DNA from: Allolobophora icterica
Taxonomy: Eukaryota; Annelida; Clitellata; Crassiclitellata; Lumbricidae
Assembly (NCBI GenBank): GCA_963556255.1
Contig: OY744610.1
Coordinates: 62,627,415 to 62,691,414 of the forward strand
Length of the DNA stretch: 64,000 nt
Direction of reading: 5' to 3'
The notes below the pieces were generated by a model. That model worked only from the letters and a program-made list of their open reading frames with translations, did not search any database and was not told where the DNA came from. Position 1 is the first letter of the stretch. Each line of letters begins with the position of its first letter. Positions 48,640 to 61,476 of the stretch are shown here, one piece after another. Made by a program: the position numbers and the translations under genes.

Positions 48640-48703
48640 TATCTTTCTTCCCCTGTATGTCTGTCTGTCTGTATGTCTGTCTGTCTGTCTGTCTATCTAT
48701 CTT

Positions 48704-48746
<43 letters not shown>

Positions 48747-48835
48747 ATCTCTCTATTCATCCATCCCTCTCTGTCTGTCTGTCTCTCTGCCTGTATGTCT
48801 GTCTGCCTGCTTGCTTGCCTACCTGTCTCACTCTC
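48640..48835. repeat. (CTGT)n microsatellite
   Basis: CTGT tetramers with CTAT/CTCT variants. 48840-49400 shows no gene that I recognise. Confidence 0.93.
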
Positions 48836-49439
48836 CCTTTATTAATGTCACGGAATTTGAAGAAAAACAACTTAAACGGAAGAGGCAAATGGAACTCACA
48901 CAACATATATCACTGAAATAAAATGAATAACAATATATAAAAGCAAAAAAAACTGAAACAAACGGTGGCGAGAGAAACCATCACACGATACAGTCGAAAG
49001 CTCTTTCCGCGACTCCAAGGCCCAATTAGTAACAGATAATTGTCTTTCTCTACCCAGCATACGACGCTTCCGAAGCCCGACTTGCCTCGCCTGCTTCGCG
49101 GCAAGATACTGCCCCGATCAGCGGCGGAAAGCCCGGCCTTACCTATGAGCGCCAAGATTGTCATTACCTCGCGTCCGTCTGCAAGACTGCAATATTGTGT
49201 CACGTTTCTATCTCTTATCAGCCAGTAACAGATGAGGGTTGGTATTGAGCGGGATGTCCCAGGGGCTGCGTGAACAGAACCGAGTGCCATGTAAGGGTTT
49301 AGCGATGTGGGACTCACTCTGAGTTCGTTTTAAAGTGCCCCGACCGCATTGTTGTCAAGACTTATTGAACGCGTTCCCATACAATTGGTCGAATGTACTT
49401 GAGGTTTGTTCTTTTGCCTCTCGTTGTATTTGTTCGTAA

Positions 49440-49870
49440 CTGTCTCACTGTATCTGTTTTTAATTCTCTCCCTCCATCTGTTCGCAACTCTCTCCCTGTA
49501 TCTCTTCGTAGCTCTCTCCCTGTATCTGTCCGTAACTCTGTCCCTGTATCTGTATAACTCTCTTCCTGTATCTCTTCCGAGCTCTCTCCCTGTATCTGTC
49601 CGTAACTCTCCCTGTAACTGTATAACTCTCTCCCTGTATCTCTTCCTAGCTCTCTCCCTGTATCTGTCCGTAACTCTCTCGTTCTATGAGTCTTTTCTGC
49701 TCAATTCGCTTGTGTCATTTCATTCTCAACACTTTTTCAAATGGCTAATCCACCATATTCAGCCTCTCTCTCTTTTAGCAGACTGGCCTTCTGAATATTG
49801 ACCTGTTTACGTCTTGTTTTTGATGTGCCATCGGTTGATGCCTTGTGCATTAGACACCGTTGCGACAGAA
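49440..49870 (+). repeat. Minisatellite and dispersed repeat related to 34.3-35.3 kb
   Basis: CTCTCCCTGTATCTGTCCGT units run to 49690. Then come TTCTCAACACTTTTTCAAAT, GAATATTGACCTGTTTACG and GATGTGCCATCGGTTGATGC as at 34950-35100. The pair of array plus flank is thus itself duplicated. 49880-50500 is CpG-containing unique sequence without a supported gene. Confidence 0.7.
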
Positions 49871-50559
49871 CTTACTAATTAACAACAAAACCAACAATGG
49901 TCGAGCGGAACAACAAAGACCCAGCGACGTGCAACGTCGTTGTCCGCGAGGGTTAATCCATCATCTAGTAATACCTTCGCTCCTGTAGCTGCCGCGACCA
50001 GTTCAACTGGAAACACCTGAGCCTCTCGGCTACCCGGCGCACCGCGGCTACCCGGAGCACCGCGGTACCCTCGCGAAGCGGTGGCGTTGTTCCCCGGGGC
50101 GCATTTCCTTAATTGCTCGCGGGTTCCAATTAGTGGTCAAAAGGAGGCGCCGCTGCCGTTCATCGCACTGTTGCAGATCTCTCCAGCGATGGCGCTAATG
50201 AGTTTCCCGGTCGCTCATTATCCACGCACCGAGGACGCTAATGCTACCGCAACGCCAGACGGCGCAACTGTAGCTCCGATTATGCTAGGTGTCGCTGCTG
50301 TGGAGATGACGTCGTTGAAGGGATCGGTATCTTGTTATGTGGTCATTTATTCTTAGTCACCTGTTATATCGCGAGGTTTTTGTTTATTAGGTAGTAAAGG
50401 CGTGGTCAATTGTGATGCGTGTCTCTTGGAATAAACAGTTGTTAAGAATAATATTGTTACTTTATTCCTTAATATATTCGTGGTTCCTTTGTAGCCTAAA
50501 AGGTGGTTAGGATGTTCGTCTGAAATTAGGCGCTGGAGAACTAGTGGATAACGTTCTCC

Positions 50560-51115
50560 AGCTCCTCCTAATGATCTTCCTTCTCCTCCTCCTGTACCAG
50601 TTGCTGTTGTTCCTATTCTCCTTCCAGTTTATACACCTCCTCCTCCTCCTACTCCTCCTCCTCGTCCTCTTCCTCCTCTTCCTCTTTCTCCTCCTATTTC
50701 TCTTCCTCCTCTTTTTCCTCTCCTCCTCCCCTACTCCATCTCCTATTCCTCCTTCTCCACCTCCTCTTTCTCCTCCTTTTCCTACTCCAGCTCCTCCCTC
50801 TCCCTCTTCTCCGCCACCTCCCTCCCCCTTATTCCTATTCCTCCTACTCCTCTTTATTTTACTCCATCTCTTCCTTCTCCTATTCCCTCTCCTCCTCCCT
50901 CTCTCGTTACCCCTCTCCTTATGATACAAGATACCGTAATCATTTTCCTCCGCCTCATTCTCTTCCCTCCCCTCCTTCTCCTATCACTCCCTCTCCTCCT
51001 TCTCCTTCTCCCGCTCCAGCTCCTTACTTTTCTCCTTCTTCTACTCCTATTCCCGTCCTCCTGCTTCTCCTCCTTCTACTCCTCCCTCTCCCCATTCTCC
51101 TCCTCGGATTATTCC
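50560..51115. repeat. 550-bp polypyrimidine tract (CTCCT)n
   Basis: Almost pure C/T on the plus strand with CTCCTC and TTCCTC words. Frames through it are artefacts. On the cadherin strand it is a polypurine run, capable in principle of triplex formation. Confidence 0.92.
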
Positions 51116-51259
51116 TTTGTCCTCCTGGATTGCTAATTAGCTCCAGCGTCGTTTGATTTCGTGGATCCTTCGTTGATCCGTTGTCTTGTACACCTGAGGC
51201 GATGCCAATCGAAGACACTGGCACTCAGGTGTTACTGCCGGGACACAGGTGATACTGGA

Positions 51260-51320
51260 CTAGCGCCTTTGTCAAGTTCTAATCAGCGCTATATAATTGA
51301 CCAGATACCTACTTACCTAA
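51260..51320 (+). repeat. L2/SINE 3' end
   Basis: ACTAGCGCCTTTGTCAAGTT and AATCAGCGCTATATAATTGA, then a degenerate ACCTA tail. Confidence 0.5.
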
Positions 51321-51354
51321 CTAAATACCCGAATACCTAGAAACATACATATGT

Positions 51355-51925
51355 GCACGCACACATACCTACATACATATATATATACATACATACATAC
51401 ATACGTACGTACATACATACATACATACATACATTGCATACATACATACATACATACATGCATACATATATAGCATTATAGATACATATCTATATAAATA
51501 TTTTTGCATACATACATAGTTTTACATACATATATACATAAATAGACACATACCTATATATATTTGTGCATACATGCATACATACATACATGAATAAATA
51601 ATAAAATAAATACATACAGACGTACATACATACATTCATACATACATACATGCGTACATACATACATACATACATACATACATACTTGCATACATACATA
51701 CATACATACATACATACATACATACATACATACATACATACATGCGTACATACATACATACATACATACATACATACATGCGTACATACATACATACATA
51801 CATACATACATACATACATACATACATACATACATACATACATACATACATACATACATACATACATACATACATACATACATACATACATACATACATA
51901 CATACATACATACATACATACATGC
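51355..51925. repeat. (CATA)n microsatellite
   Basis: About 570 bp of CATA repeats, the last 270 bp nearly perfect. Long Tyr-Val-Cys-Met frames are artefacts. Confidence 0.95.
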
Positions 51926-51974
51926 AGGCAACGCCAGGCATCACATGTGCGTACATGCAGAACTTGCTCTATCA

Positions 51975-52135
51975 CAGGCGACTCATTTAACGGCGGTTCA
52001 CTCCTAGGCGTCAATTCACGCGCTACTTATTCAAAGGCGGCTCATTCAAAGACGGCTCATTCAAAGGCGTCAATTCAAGCGCTACTCATTCAAAGGCGGC
52101 TCATTCAAAGGCGGCTCATTCAAAGGCGGTCACGA
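51975..52135. repeat. 15-bp minisatellite GGCGGCTCATTCAAA
   Basis: About ten units, some with GGCGTCAATTCACGCGCTAC in between. 52135-52500 is unique sequence without a recognised gene. Confidence 0.88.
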
Positions 52136-52499
52136 AATCGCCACCACCGGCCCGGCGAACGTCGCACTGTTAACGGATGGCCGAAGATGACAGAGCACAT
52201 GTGGGTAAAAAACCAAAGCCGATCAAAGAGCAAAGGGATGAAGAAGATTCTTTGAACTGGAGGCGCCGGATTTGCTTTGGTCCGACTTCCATCGATTGGC
52301 GCAGTCGTTTCGGCGGAGAACATTTCGTGACACACCGACACGAAGACCGATACTCGACGGGGCATTTTCAATCGTCACCTCCGGTTCTGTTCCGGATGAA
52401 ATGCAAGTCGAAAAGAAGAGCTGCGTGTTGCCAATGGGTCAGTAAAAGGCGTACCGGTATCTATTATACGCATCTACTAAAGATATAGGTGCATATATA

Positions 52500-52687
52500 C
52501 ATATATGTTGCGTGTGTGTGTGTGTGTGTGTGTGTGGAAACCTCAGCGAATGTGGTTTATAGCCTGACCGAGATATCATATTCAGTCTACTATGGCTCTG
52601 CCTCTTTCCAGTACAGTTCGGTTCGTATGTGAGTTTATTTACAGAGATTTTCTACACAGCATTTATCTGCATTCCGATATATATATA

Positions 52688-52743
<56 letters not shown>

Positions 52744-52765
52744 TATATATATATATATGGCAGGG
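52500..52765. repeat. (TG)n and (TA)n microsatellites
   Basis: TG repeat at 52508-52534 and long TA/TAAA at 52677-52760. A CAGGGGTGGGCGAAGG that resembles a hAT end follows at 52763, but no partner end was found. 52780-53215 has no gene I can support. Confidence 0.85.
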
Positions 52766-53217
52766 GTGGGCGAAGGTCGCCCTATCCGTTGCGAATATTC
52801 GACTAATTACCCGAATCGCTGCGTAGCGTCGAATATCGAACGATTAATCGTTCCCCGGGTATGAACTCGTTCTGACCTGCACGGGTCACGAGTACCAATC
52901 GACCGGTCACGTGGGAGAGGCACGAGAGGCGCGGTCGTCAAGGGGATCGTGTTATTATGCTTGCTCGGATAATCCCGGATTAGGTCGACGATAACGCCGA
53001 CGTATAGGTGGCGCTAGTATCGCGTTGCGGAAGGTCTCCGGAGGAACACGATGCAGTGCTAGTCTTTGATAGGAGTCTGTGAAGCACCGCCGTATCTGTT
53101 AATAATAACATCATGTAAATCTTTCATGCTTTATGGGCTCATCTTTTGTTCCCCAAATAATAACGGTGATGAAATGTAAGTACTGTGATTTTAATAATGA
53201 AATAATATTAGTAATTA

Positions 53218-53435
53218 TTTTTCTGTTGTCTCCGGACACTATTAAGAACTGAGGGATAATATCTAACATTGGCGGATTTAATTTAATTTAATTTATTAAT
53301 TTTTTCCTCTCTAGGTTGTTTGTGCCAGTTCTTGATGTTTTGTTTCTTGCTCTTGTATAACCCGTTTGTTAGCCGCAGTGCGTTTGCAAGCGGAGCATTA
53401 AAGTCCATATTTACTTACTTACTTACTTACTTACC
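53218..53435 (+). repeat. R4/Dong-like scrap and SINE tail with (ACTT)n
   Basis: TTCTGTTGTCTCCGGACACT and ACTGAGGGATAATATCTA match the orphan 3' end at 27318. At 53340-53435 a piece ending GGAGCATTAAAGTCCATATT joins five ACTT units, as a SINE tail does. Confidence 0.5.
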
Positions 53436-53814
53436 TCAGGTGTAAAAATACAGCACCAACAGCAATAATAAAAATAAATAATTATGATAATAATAATGAC
53501 GACGACATCGACGACGACGACGATGATGATGATACTAATAATGATTATAGTAATATTAAGCTGCATTATTAGAGCTTGGTTTTGGTTCGCCATCCGTTAC
53601 ATTACACACCGGAAAATATATAAAATATAGGATATAAATACTGAAGAAATTTTCAGCTCCTTCAATTTGCACAAATCGTTATAAATATATGTAAATATTT
53701 ATTTATATATATATATATGCACACACACATATGTGTATATATATATATATATATATACATATTATACGTACACACCGTTGAATTCAAAGGAACATTCGCG
53801 GAACTCAGTCGGGA

Positions 53815-53925
53815 AGAGGACTCCTGGTCTAAGAAAAAAAAGTTCTTGCTCTTCTACTGAGTTTTTGTTGTTGCTGGTGGATAATTTTTCTGTACCTCGG
53901 GTAAAAAAATAAAAAAAACGGCCAT
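53815..53925 (+). repeat. R4/Dong-like 3' end
   Basis: It ends GGATAATTTTTCTGTACCTC and GGGT, then A7TA8. It meets, tail to tail, the minus-strand coding scrap at 53930-54001. Confidence 0.5.
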
Positions 53926-53929
53926 GTAC

Positions 53930-54001
53930 AGGTAGCGGCAGGTAATTTGACGGCAGGGAGACAATGATGAAACGCTGGATGGTTAAGGATAAGCGCTGCA
54001 A
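53930..54001 (-). pseudogene. R4/Dong-like ORF scrap
   Basis: On the minus strand it reads QRLSLTIQRF, nearly the QRLSITIQRFNA of the 8645-9777 copy, then diverges. About 20 codons. 54001-54240 holds nothing recognisable. Confidence 0.45.
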
Positions 54002-54346
54002 AAGAACGTTTTGAAGGAAGCCCTTAAGAATCCGCTTTTTACTGTAGTTTTCCTGTTATCTCCTGCTGTTTAACAGGGCAGAGACAGCTGATAAAAGCCA
54101 GACCTTCTTCGTTTATTAGGGTGACATAGAAATGGTCATTGCTGAGAAGCTGCAGCGACCATCTTGTGCGCGAACGATAATATCGGAAGGTCTCAGCGTG
54201 TCACGATTCCATTAAGAAAACTGCTGGCTCTGGAAGAGATGACATTATTATTGTTGTTGTTGTTGTTGTTTTTCTCCTCCTTCTTCCTCTCCCTTTCCTT
54301 CTCCGCATCCCTCTTCTGCTCCTCTTTCTCATCCTTATTCTCATTA

Positions 54347-54950
54347 CGAAGTTACTAGCGGACCGCCAGGCGGCCCGCAAATTTCGAAAAACTAGCGGGC
54401 CGCCAGTCACGTGTAAGCCTCACGTGATTCCAGAACGTGGCTACTTTCATAAGCAACATGGCGGCCGTAACGGACAGTTTCATTTATGTTGGTCAAATTT
54501 TTAGCTCTAACGACTTAGAAAATTCAAAAAAAAACTGTATGAACCGATTAAGTTTAGTATTCTTACAATCCGTGACGCCAAGACGTTATAATCCAAGAAA
54601 AAGTATGCGAAGAAGAAGGCTGCACGTCCCAAGAATGAACTGCGATATTCCTCGCTGCGATAATGCTGCACGAAGCGGGGCCTATGGCCGCAGAAAGTAT
54701 AAAAAACGAAGGACAAAGCAACCTTCCCGACTGGGGGTCTTTCAGTCGCAGGTTTCAGACGTTTAGGGTTAGTCTTAGGGTTAGTGTAGCCAATGTTTTG
54801 GCCCAAGGATTCGCATTTGAAAGCGCTCCTGGCGCAATCACGCTCCTGGCGGCCCGCTAGTATTTGAAATTTCAGGGCCGCTTGGCGGTCCGCTAGTCAC
54901 AAAAGTTTCGAAATACTAGCGGACCGCCTGGCGGTCCGCTAGTCACAGCC
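54347..54950. mobile_element. Mutator-like non-autonomous element, 9-bp TSD
   Basis: The flanks are TTCTCATTA (54338-54346 and 54951-54959). The ends hold inverted ACTAGCGGACCGCC words, repeated with inversions. At 54915-54943 two 14-bp arms with a one-base centre form a perfect 29-bp palindrome. Nine-bp duplications and complex ends suit Mutator-like elements. The 110-codon frame at 54437-54766 has no known domain. TTAGGG-like words lie at 54767-54785. Confidence 0.75.
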
Positions 54951-55032
54951 TTCTCATTATTATCCCTAATCGTAATCAACGATTGTGAAGCGCTCCCGAC
55001 CCAAGTCAGTGCTATCGCTAAAAAAATACAGT

Positions 55033-55613
55033 CTTCATCGGAAGAACAACTAGAGTCCATTTTTGACATTTTTGAGTTAACTGTGTCCTGTGATAGTTAA
55101 TGCTACAGAGCATGTATTTACAAGTGTATTTTTCAGAAAACTCACGTCAGTCCAGAGTTACAATGAAAAGAAAATATAGTGTTCATGTAAAAACAACTAG
55201 TCCTTGGACTTAAGTGGTTCTTGCATGAATCGTGAACTGCAAACACACAAGACAGAAAATTTTTACATCTCATTTTAATACTAATTTTAGCTTAATAGCA
55301 GCAGCTATTATGAATAATTTGTTACTGCTGAACAAATTTGCAATTATTCATTGAATACCATCTATTCACGGCGAAAAAATGAAGTTTACATAAGAAATTG
55401 CAGTACGCAGCAAACTTAAACCTTTACAATGTGGCGCCACCTACCTGTAAAATCACTATCCTTTCTACATGTTATAGAGAAATAACACATCCGTGTGAAT
55501 GCCAAATTTCTTTTCGATATTTTCATAAATAAAATACTTGTAGACTTTCAAAGTTTGTTTTGTGAATATCTCAAATGTTAAAAATGGACGCTAGTGGTTC
55601 TTCCGATGAAGAC
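55033..55613. mobile_element. MITE-like inverted-repeat element
   Basis: Terminal inverted repeats of about 45 bp: AGTCTTCATCGGAAGAAC and GTTCTTCCGATGAAGACT, with GTCCATTTTT.ACATTT inside. A second internal hairpin is at 55177-55230 (AACAACTAGTCCTTGGACTT). No target duplication could be fixed, so the superfamily is open. Confidence 0.65.
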
Positions 55614-55696
55614 TTTTATTCATGTTGTATCATAGCCTAACTCTTTACTATTATTTGTATTGTTATAGTTATTGCTATTGTTATATAGTAAGAATA

Positions 55697-55805
<109 letters not shown>

Positions 55806-56772
55806 TTTTATAATTTATATTATTATCAGTATTAGTATTAGGCCTACTATTTAACGGTGACTATTTGTTAATAAGCTTACATTCTCTACTGCTTCATTAG
55901 CTATCGGTATGGTAAAATGCCTCCTCTTCTTTTTCCTCTTTTTGCCATTTTCCCTTTACCATTCCCCTCTTGACACGCCCAGTCATCATCCAATTATCTT
56001 CTTATCGCCTTCGTTCTGAGCCCACCAAGAGTTACCGCTGGCAGTGGCTTATACATGAGGTTGAAGTACCTTTATCCGTCCGTCTGCGCGTATGTCTGCC
56101 TCTCTCTCGATTCGCTTTCATTGCCTTCTCTGTTTCTCCGTGTGTCTTTCCATCTGTCTGTTTGGTGTCACTCTGTCTGTCTATTTCTCTGTCTGAGTCT
56201 GTCTCTTTGTTAATGTCTCGTTCTGCCTCTTTATCTTTTCATTCATCTTTCTGCCTTGTCTGTCGGCCTCTTCCGCTTTCTACATATCTGCCTTCAGAAC
56301 GATCTGTCTGTTTATTTCTCCGCCTGTCTTTCTGCCGAACTGTTTCTCTACTTTCTTGTCTGTTTGTCTGTCTGCGAAACAGCGTCCTCTTCCCTCTTTG
56401 TGAGCATAGCGTAATTGCACGGTGTTGCCTTGTGATAACGACAGTGCTGCTTAACCGCCGTTGTTAGTTGAACCACCAAGAACCAGTTGATTCCATTTCA
56501 AAGTATCGGCTTTAACTGCACAAATCACTATCGGATGTTAGTCCATCCATCATTCAATATATTTATACATAAAAATAAAGATATCAATATGCTTTTATGT
56601 GTGTAAATTATATATATTATACGTTATTGGTGTGTGTACATGATGCTAGAACGTTTAACAAGAAACCACTCATTTCATTTACGTTATATCTAGTCGACAT
56701 ATTATGCGTGTCACATGCTTCCAATGAAGGCTTACTAAAAACAGAAGAAGATTAGCAGAATTATGAGTGAGA

Positions 56773-56773
56773 T

Positions 56774-56864
<91 letters not shown>

Positions 56865-56868
56865 GTAC

Positions 56869-56900
<32 letters not shown>
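56773..56900. repeat. (CAGA)n microsatellite
   Basis: About 31 tetramers with one interruption near 56865. Confidence 0.95.
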
Positions 56901-56993
56901 CGGAACAACTTGCTAAGGTAAGTTTGTCACTTCTACTATTAGTCTTCACGTTATTAGGTCACTCGGGTGGTGCTAGTCCGAAGCATAGATGTA

Positions 56994-57125
56994 GAAGGAG
57001 GGCGACGCTAATCATCTTCCATTGACAGAGATACCTTCAGTTTAACGACGCTGTGTGATAACAAAGATCATTGGCGTCGCCCTCCTCCTTTATTCAGGCT
57101 TGGCACTGGCACTGCCGGAGTACAA
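56994..57125. repeat. Hairpin of the CGACGCTAATGATC repeat family
   Basis: AGGAGGGCGACGCTAATCAT at 56996 is inverted at 57063-57090 (GATCATTGGCGTCGCCCTCC). The loop holds GTTTAACGACGCTGTGTGAT. Single arms occur at 37310-37375 and 45575-45730. 57125-57700 has short pieces of the same family and no gene. Confidence 0.65.
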
Positions 57126-57704
57126 GCCATGGCGGAGTTCTTCCTATGACACACAGCGTCGTTAAGTAGAAACTACCTTAGGCCTGAATAGTGAAGTTGC
57201 ACCACCATCACCACCACTACCGACCTCCATCATAGCACCATGCCGTCTCCTCGGCTGGACCCCTCCCCGAATTCTGGCCTGGCACCGAAACGAACCAAAC
57301 AACCTGGCATGATTTGATATAGCGTCGGTGATTACGCTGATCTCCAAGACGCGGCTTTTGTGTAGCGCTGAGAAAATTCGTAGATTTACATAACATTACA
57401 TTACACTACACGGGGGCGACGCCAAGCGACTTCTTTACGACAGAGCGTCGTTAAAAAGAATTTAGCTAATTGCTAATTAGGTTATGCGTTGAGGCGAAGT
57501 CGATGCGCGTCATGATGCATAGTCCCACCGTGTGGACGTTCATTGAGTTGCCATGCCAACGGTGATTGATGACGCACTTCGGTCTGTCACGTCACCGTCT
57601 TTGTCGCTCCTTCTTTCACTCTCTCAGTCGCTCTGTCTGTCACATCATTCGTCTTTCGCTCTATCGCTTGTTGGATCGACGATCGTCAGCGAGGCAGTGA
57701 CCAG

Positions 57705-57830
57705 CGTTTATTGACCGTGACCATTACCCATGAGTGACCACTGACCACAACTGACCATTACCCAAGAGCGACCATTAGCACTATTGACCAATACTCACGA
57801 GTGGCCATTACCAACAGTGGAACATCGCGC
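57705..57830. repeat. Minisatellite GACCATTACCCATGAGTGAC-like
   Basis: Five or six degenerate units of roughly 22-25 bp. 57830-58020 is unique sequence. Confidence 0.6.
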
Positions 57831-58027
57831 ACGATTATCTAAGCGACAGCGGTAACGCTTGAGTGATTATGCGAATACTTGAGCGATAATAGGGACGTGA
57901 GCGATAATATGGAGATCGATAGCGATAGTTCTGAAAGAACTGGCATAGCATAGGGAAAGGATGATGGGTAATAATGCGGTAAGTTCCGTGAGGTCTGTCC
58001 GGTACAGGGGAAAACAGAGAGTGACAT

Positions 58028-58205
<178 letters not shown>

Positions 58206-58234
58206 AGAGAAAGATATTGACAGATCAGTTAAGA

Positions 58235-58640
58235 GACAGAAGCCGGTGTCTAATGAACAAGGCATAAACCGATGGCGTACCAAAACCAAGTCGTAATCAT
58301 GTCGATATCCAGAAGATCAGTCCGTAAGACAGAGAGGCAGCCTGGATGGGAGTCGTGGGACATGGTAACCAGTTGGTTAAAGCGCCCGACTTAGACACCT
58401 TTAAAACGGAGTCAAACGATGCTATATAAGAGTGGACGCGCGACGCGTTTAACGAGTGCTTTGAGCTTGATAAAACGCGTATTGTGTTTAATGCAAAAAG
58501 CATCAATCCAGAAGACCATTCCGCAAGACAGAGGTGGATATGGTGGATAAGCAGGTTGACAGATGTCAGTTTTAAGTTGAGAACGAAATGATACAAGCAG
58601 TTTGCAAACATCATTTTTAATCGTAACCTCGGAATAACTT
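58235..58640 (-). repeat. Dispersed repeat, inverted copy of 34.95-35.33 kb
   Basis: GGCGTACCAAAACCAAGTCG, CAGCCTGGATGGGAGTCGTG and the SINE/arm piece TTAGACACCTTTAAAACGG are the reverse complement of 35150-35330. The CR1-like or gene-like frames in it are not supported. Confidence 0.7.
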
Positions 58641-58734
58641 AAGCGTTCGGGCCTACTTACAAGTGAAACGAAGGGCACCAGGTTATGCCCGGGCAATGCG
58701 TCAAGTCAGAGGGGTTGTCCAAAGATATGAAGAC

Positions 58735-59290
58735 CAGAGACAGACAGACAGACAGGCAGGCAGACAGACAGACAGAAATACAGACAGACAGACAGAAATA
58801 CAGACAGACAGACAGAGGAGCTGTCACTATGGGACGAGAGAAATTGCAAGACGGTGGAAAGGATGGATCAAGGTATAGGACTTCTGGAAAAGGCGTGACT
58901 TTTTTGTGAATGGAAAGCATCAGGAGTGATATATAGGTGAGCTTCAGACAGGTGATACTAGGCGAGCGACGAGATGGGTATAGGAGCGGATAAGATAGAT
59001 GGAAGAGCGGAGAAGATGGGTAGAGGAGCGTAGAACAGAAATAGAGGAGCGTAGAACAGAAATAGAGGAGCGAAGAGGATGGGTAGAATAGGACTAGAAA
59101 AACTCAGAAGATGGGTAGAGAAACGGAGAAGATGGGTTTAGAAGCGAAGAAGATGGGTAGAGGAGTGGAAAAGATGGGTAGAGGAGTGGAGGAGACGGGT
59201 AAAGGAGATGGGTAAAGGAGTGGAGAAGATGGGTAGAGGAGTGGAGAAGATGGGTAGAGGAGTGGAGGAGATGGGTAGGGGAAAGGAGAA
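58735..59290. repeat. (CAGA)n and a 20-bp minisatellite
   Basis: CAGA at 58738-58815, then GATGGGTAGAGGAGTGGAGA units at 58975-59290. 59290-60030 contains CpG-bearing unique sequence without a supported gene. Confidence 0.85.
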
Positions 59291-60029
59291 GAAAAAACGC
59301 CAATCAGAGAACCTTGTGGCATAAACCAACGGTTTCTGATGTAAAGTCAGACATTTGTAAATGATTTGTTACAAATTAGCCACTACAATTGACAAATAGG
59401 TCAGAAAGCGCAGCCAATTAAAACTCGCCACGTGTACGCTTATAACAGGATCGCCCGTTTTGAGACCGTGACGTATTGGGGAGGGCCCGGAGGGGTTACT
59501 GCAACCGGTTGCCAATGGAGACGGATGCCTAGACCAATTGAATTGCGGCTAGCACTAATCGCATTAATGTCACAGTGAATTCTGGTTGCGTTCGAGTCAC
59601 GTGGAATCGAGTTATCCTGGCGACCTTAGGTATGACCTTGAGGCATCTGCTTCCGGGGTCAAATCTGTGGCAAATGGCGAGGAATTTACGGAACATTTGG
59701 GAACCCGAGTTGAGATTAGTATGCGAGGGAAACAGGTGGCTGAGGGTGAGGGTTACTCAATGTGCCCTGGCGTCCAATTAAAATCGGCGGAGGGCAGCGC
59801 ATTCCGATGAAGGAGAACGGCGCACGACCAGTTGGGTACAGAAGTGGGGTGGCGGAGAAAAGGGTGGGTGATGACGGGATCGCGTAAGGGAGGAGGGTCA
59901 CGGAGGGAGGAGTAAATTATCGTTACTGTCATGATCGTCTGTTAATTATTTACCGTCTAACGACCTCCTTGAGCGAAGAGGGTTAACCGTTGAGTACGAG
60001 CGTCGTATTATAATCAGGCACGCCGTCCG

Positions 60030-60168
60030 GTTACAACTCAAGCTGCTACGACCATCATGCATGCATTCATATGCTCAAGGATTGACTATGACAACGCTGT
60101 TGATGTAGGGCCACCCTAGCCAAGTCCAGTCTATCTTAAACGCTGCGGCCCATCTGGAAGGAGGCAGT
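60030..60168 (+). pseudogene. L2/CR1-like RT scrap
   Basis: It reads MHAFICSRIDYDNAVDVG, then after a frameshift QSILNAAAHL. This is the ...SRIDYCN...LPK...LQ..LNAAAR segment of L2/CR1. It is cut by CAGTGGCGTAGCTAGG at 60169, which resembles an hAT end. Confidence 0.6.
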
Positions 60169-60446
60169 GGCGTAGCTAGGATTTTACCATAGGGGTGCGT
60201 AATGCGAAGCAGTAGTCTTCAGAGAACCTATACATAGACTGGCCTTTAGGGCGATCGCCATGCAAAGGCATAAAATTTTACACAATCAATACTTTTGTAA
60301 CGTTACTATCGCTAATAACCTTATTAGCAGATAGGCCCCTTGTTTGGTTATCTCTTAGGGACTGGTATGGATCTAATACCTCGTTGCTTTTATATCTTCA
60401 TTTGCTCAGAGCCCCCATCAACAATTCACAACATACATCATTCAAT

Positions 60447-61476
60447 TGTAGAGTCAATTACAAGACCTGTGCTTGTCATTATATGTATTTTAACGATATA
60501 ATCAATGCAAGTTATTTCACAGTTCAATAATAGATCACGCCTAAACAATCCTCTAGTCTAGACTAGACCTATCTTACCTAAGACCAGCACGTATGCATCT
60601 TAAATATTCTATATATCTAGGCTAAATATAAGCACATTAAATTACCCTCCCGTGGTAGTGCACCATTGGAGTTCCTTCTTGGCATTCGTATGACGAGTTC
60701 ACCAACAATGTCCTTCGCCCGTTTATCGAAGCTTTATTTGAAGAGTTATCTCCCGATCTCTTCGTCCGTACTCAGAACAACACAGGTATGTGCCGGTCTG
60801 ATATTTCCACGTAGAATTCTTTCTGGATGTTCCCAGAAAGCCAACGTTCGAACAAGTATTTTAGTCTCTTTATTTCGAAACTACTTGCCGATCCGAAGTT
60901 CAATCGTTCGTATCACTAGCTCGTAGTTTTACACGTATCGAACTGTAACTTGAAGACGCTATGCTCGCATCTTCACTCGCAACTTCAGTTTTTAATCGTT
61001 CGATACTAACTTTGTTAAATGTCGACCGATTTCGATCCCAAGTTCACCGTATCGTAGAATGTACTCTGTTCTACACGACTAACGTGAACATTTGACGATT
61101 TCTATCACCAATGTTTGCCTCTTCCTGAGTCAAACGTCGTAGCTTCACCACGACCAACTATCGCCATCAGCGGCGAATAACCGACTCTCCTCTGCCACGT
61201 CACCAGCAGACGATCGACGTTGAATTAACTAGTAATTTCGTATTGACCAATGGAATCTTGGCATCTTGCGGTTGACAACTCTCAAACCCTCTAACTTGTC
61301 CCCTAACTCTATATTATTAATTACCCTTATCGTACTGGTCTTACGTGCTGGTTAATTAACTAAACAATTAATACCAATCAATAACTATGATAAATCATTT
61401 GTATCATACACACAAATCATATAGCGCTATTCTATACATTCAGTGTATTTGGGTGATGAAAGGGACATCCGCTACA
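60447..61476 (-). repeat. Possible 3' LTR of the Ty3/Gypsy element
   Basis: On the minus strand it starts TGTAGCGGATGTCCC and could end ACTCTACA, giving TGTAG...CTACA ends and about 1030 bp. A purine-rich AGTGAAGGGG lies just before the start. The 5' LTR would be outside the window, so the limits cannot be tested here. 61477-61952 is A/T-rich and non-coding. Confidence 0.35.

Noticed and set aside
50507..51136. Arg/Glu-rich and Leu/Pro-rich proteins
   Set aside because: Produced by a polypyrimidine tract. Frames overlap on both strands.
52763..53110. hAT element beginning CAGGGGTGGGCGAAGG
   Set aside because: No matching right end or target duplication could be found. Perhaps a truncated element.
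54437..54766. 110-codon frame in the Mutator-like element as a transposase
   Set aside because: Too short, and no DDE or zinc-finger pattern seen. Kept only as an unplaced frame.
60169..60446. hAT element beginning CAGTGGCGTAGCTAGG
   Set aside because: Only one end is visible. The rest may be displaced by the LTR element, but this cannot be shown here.
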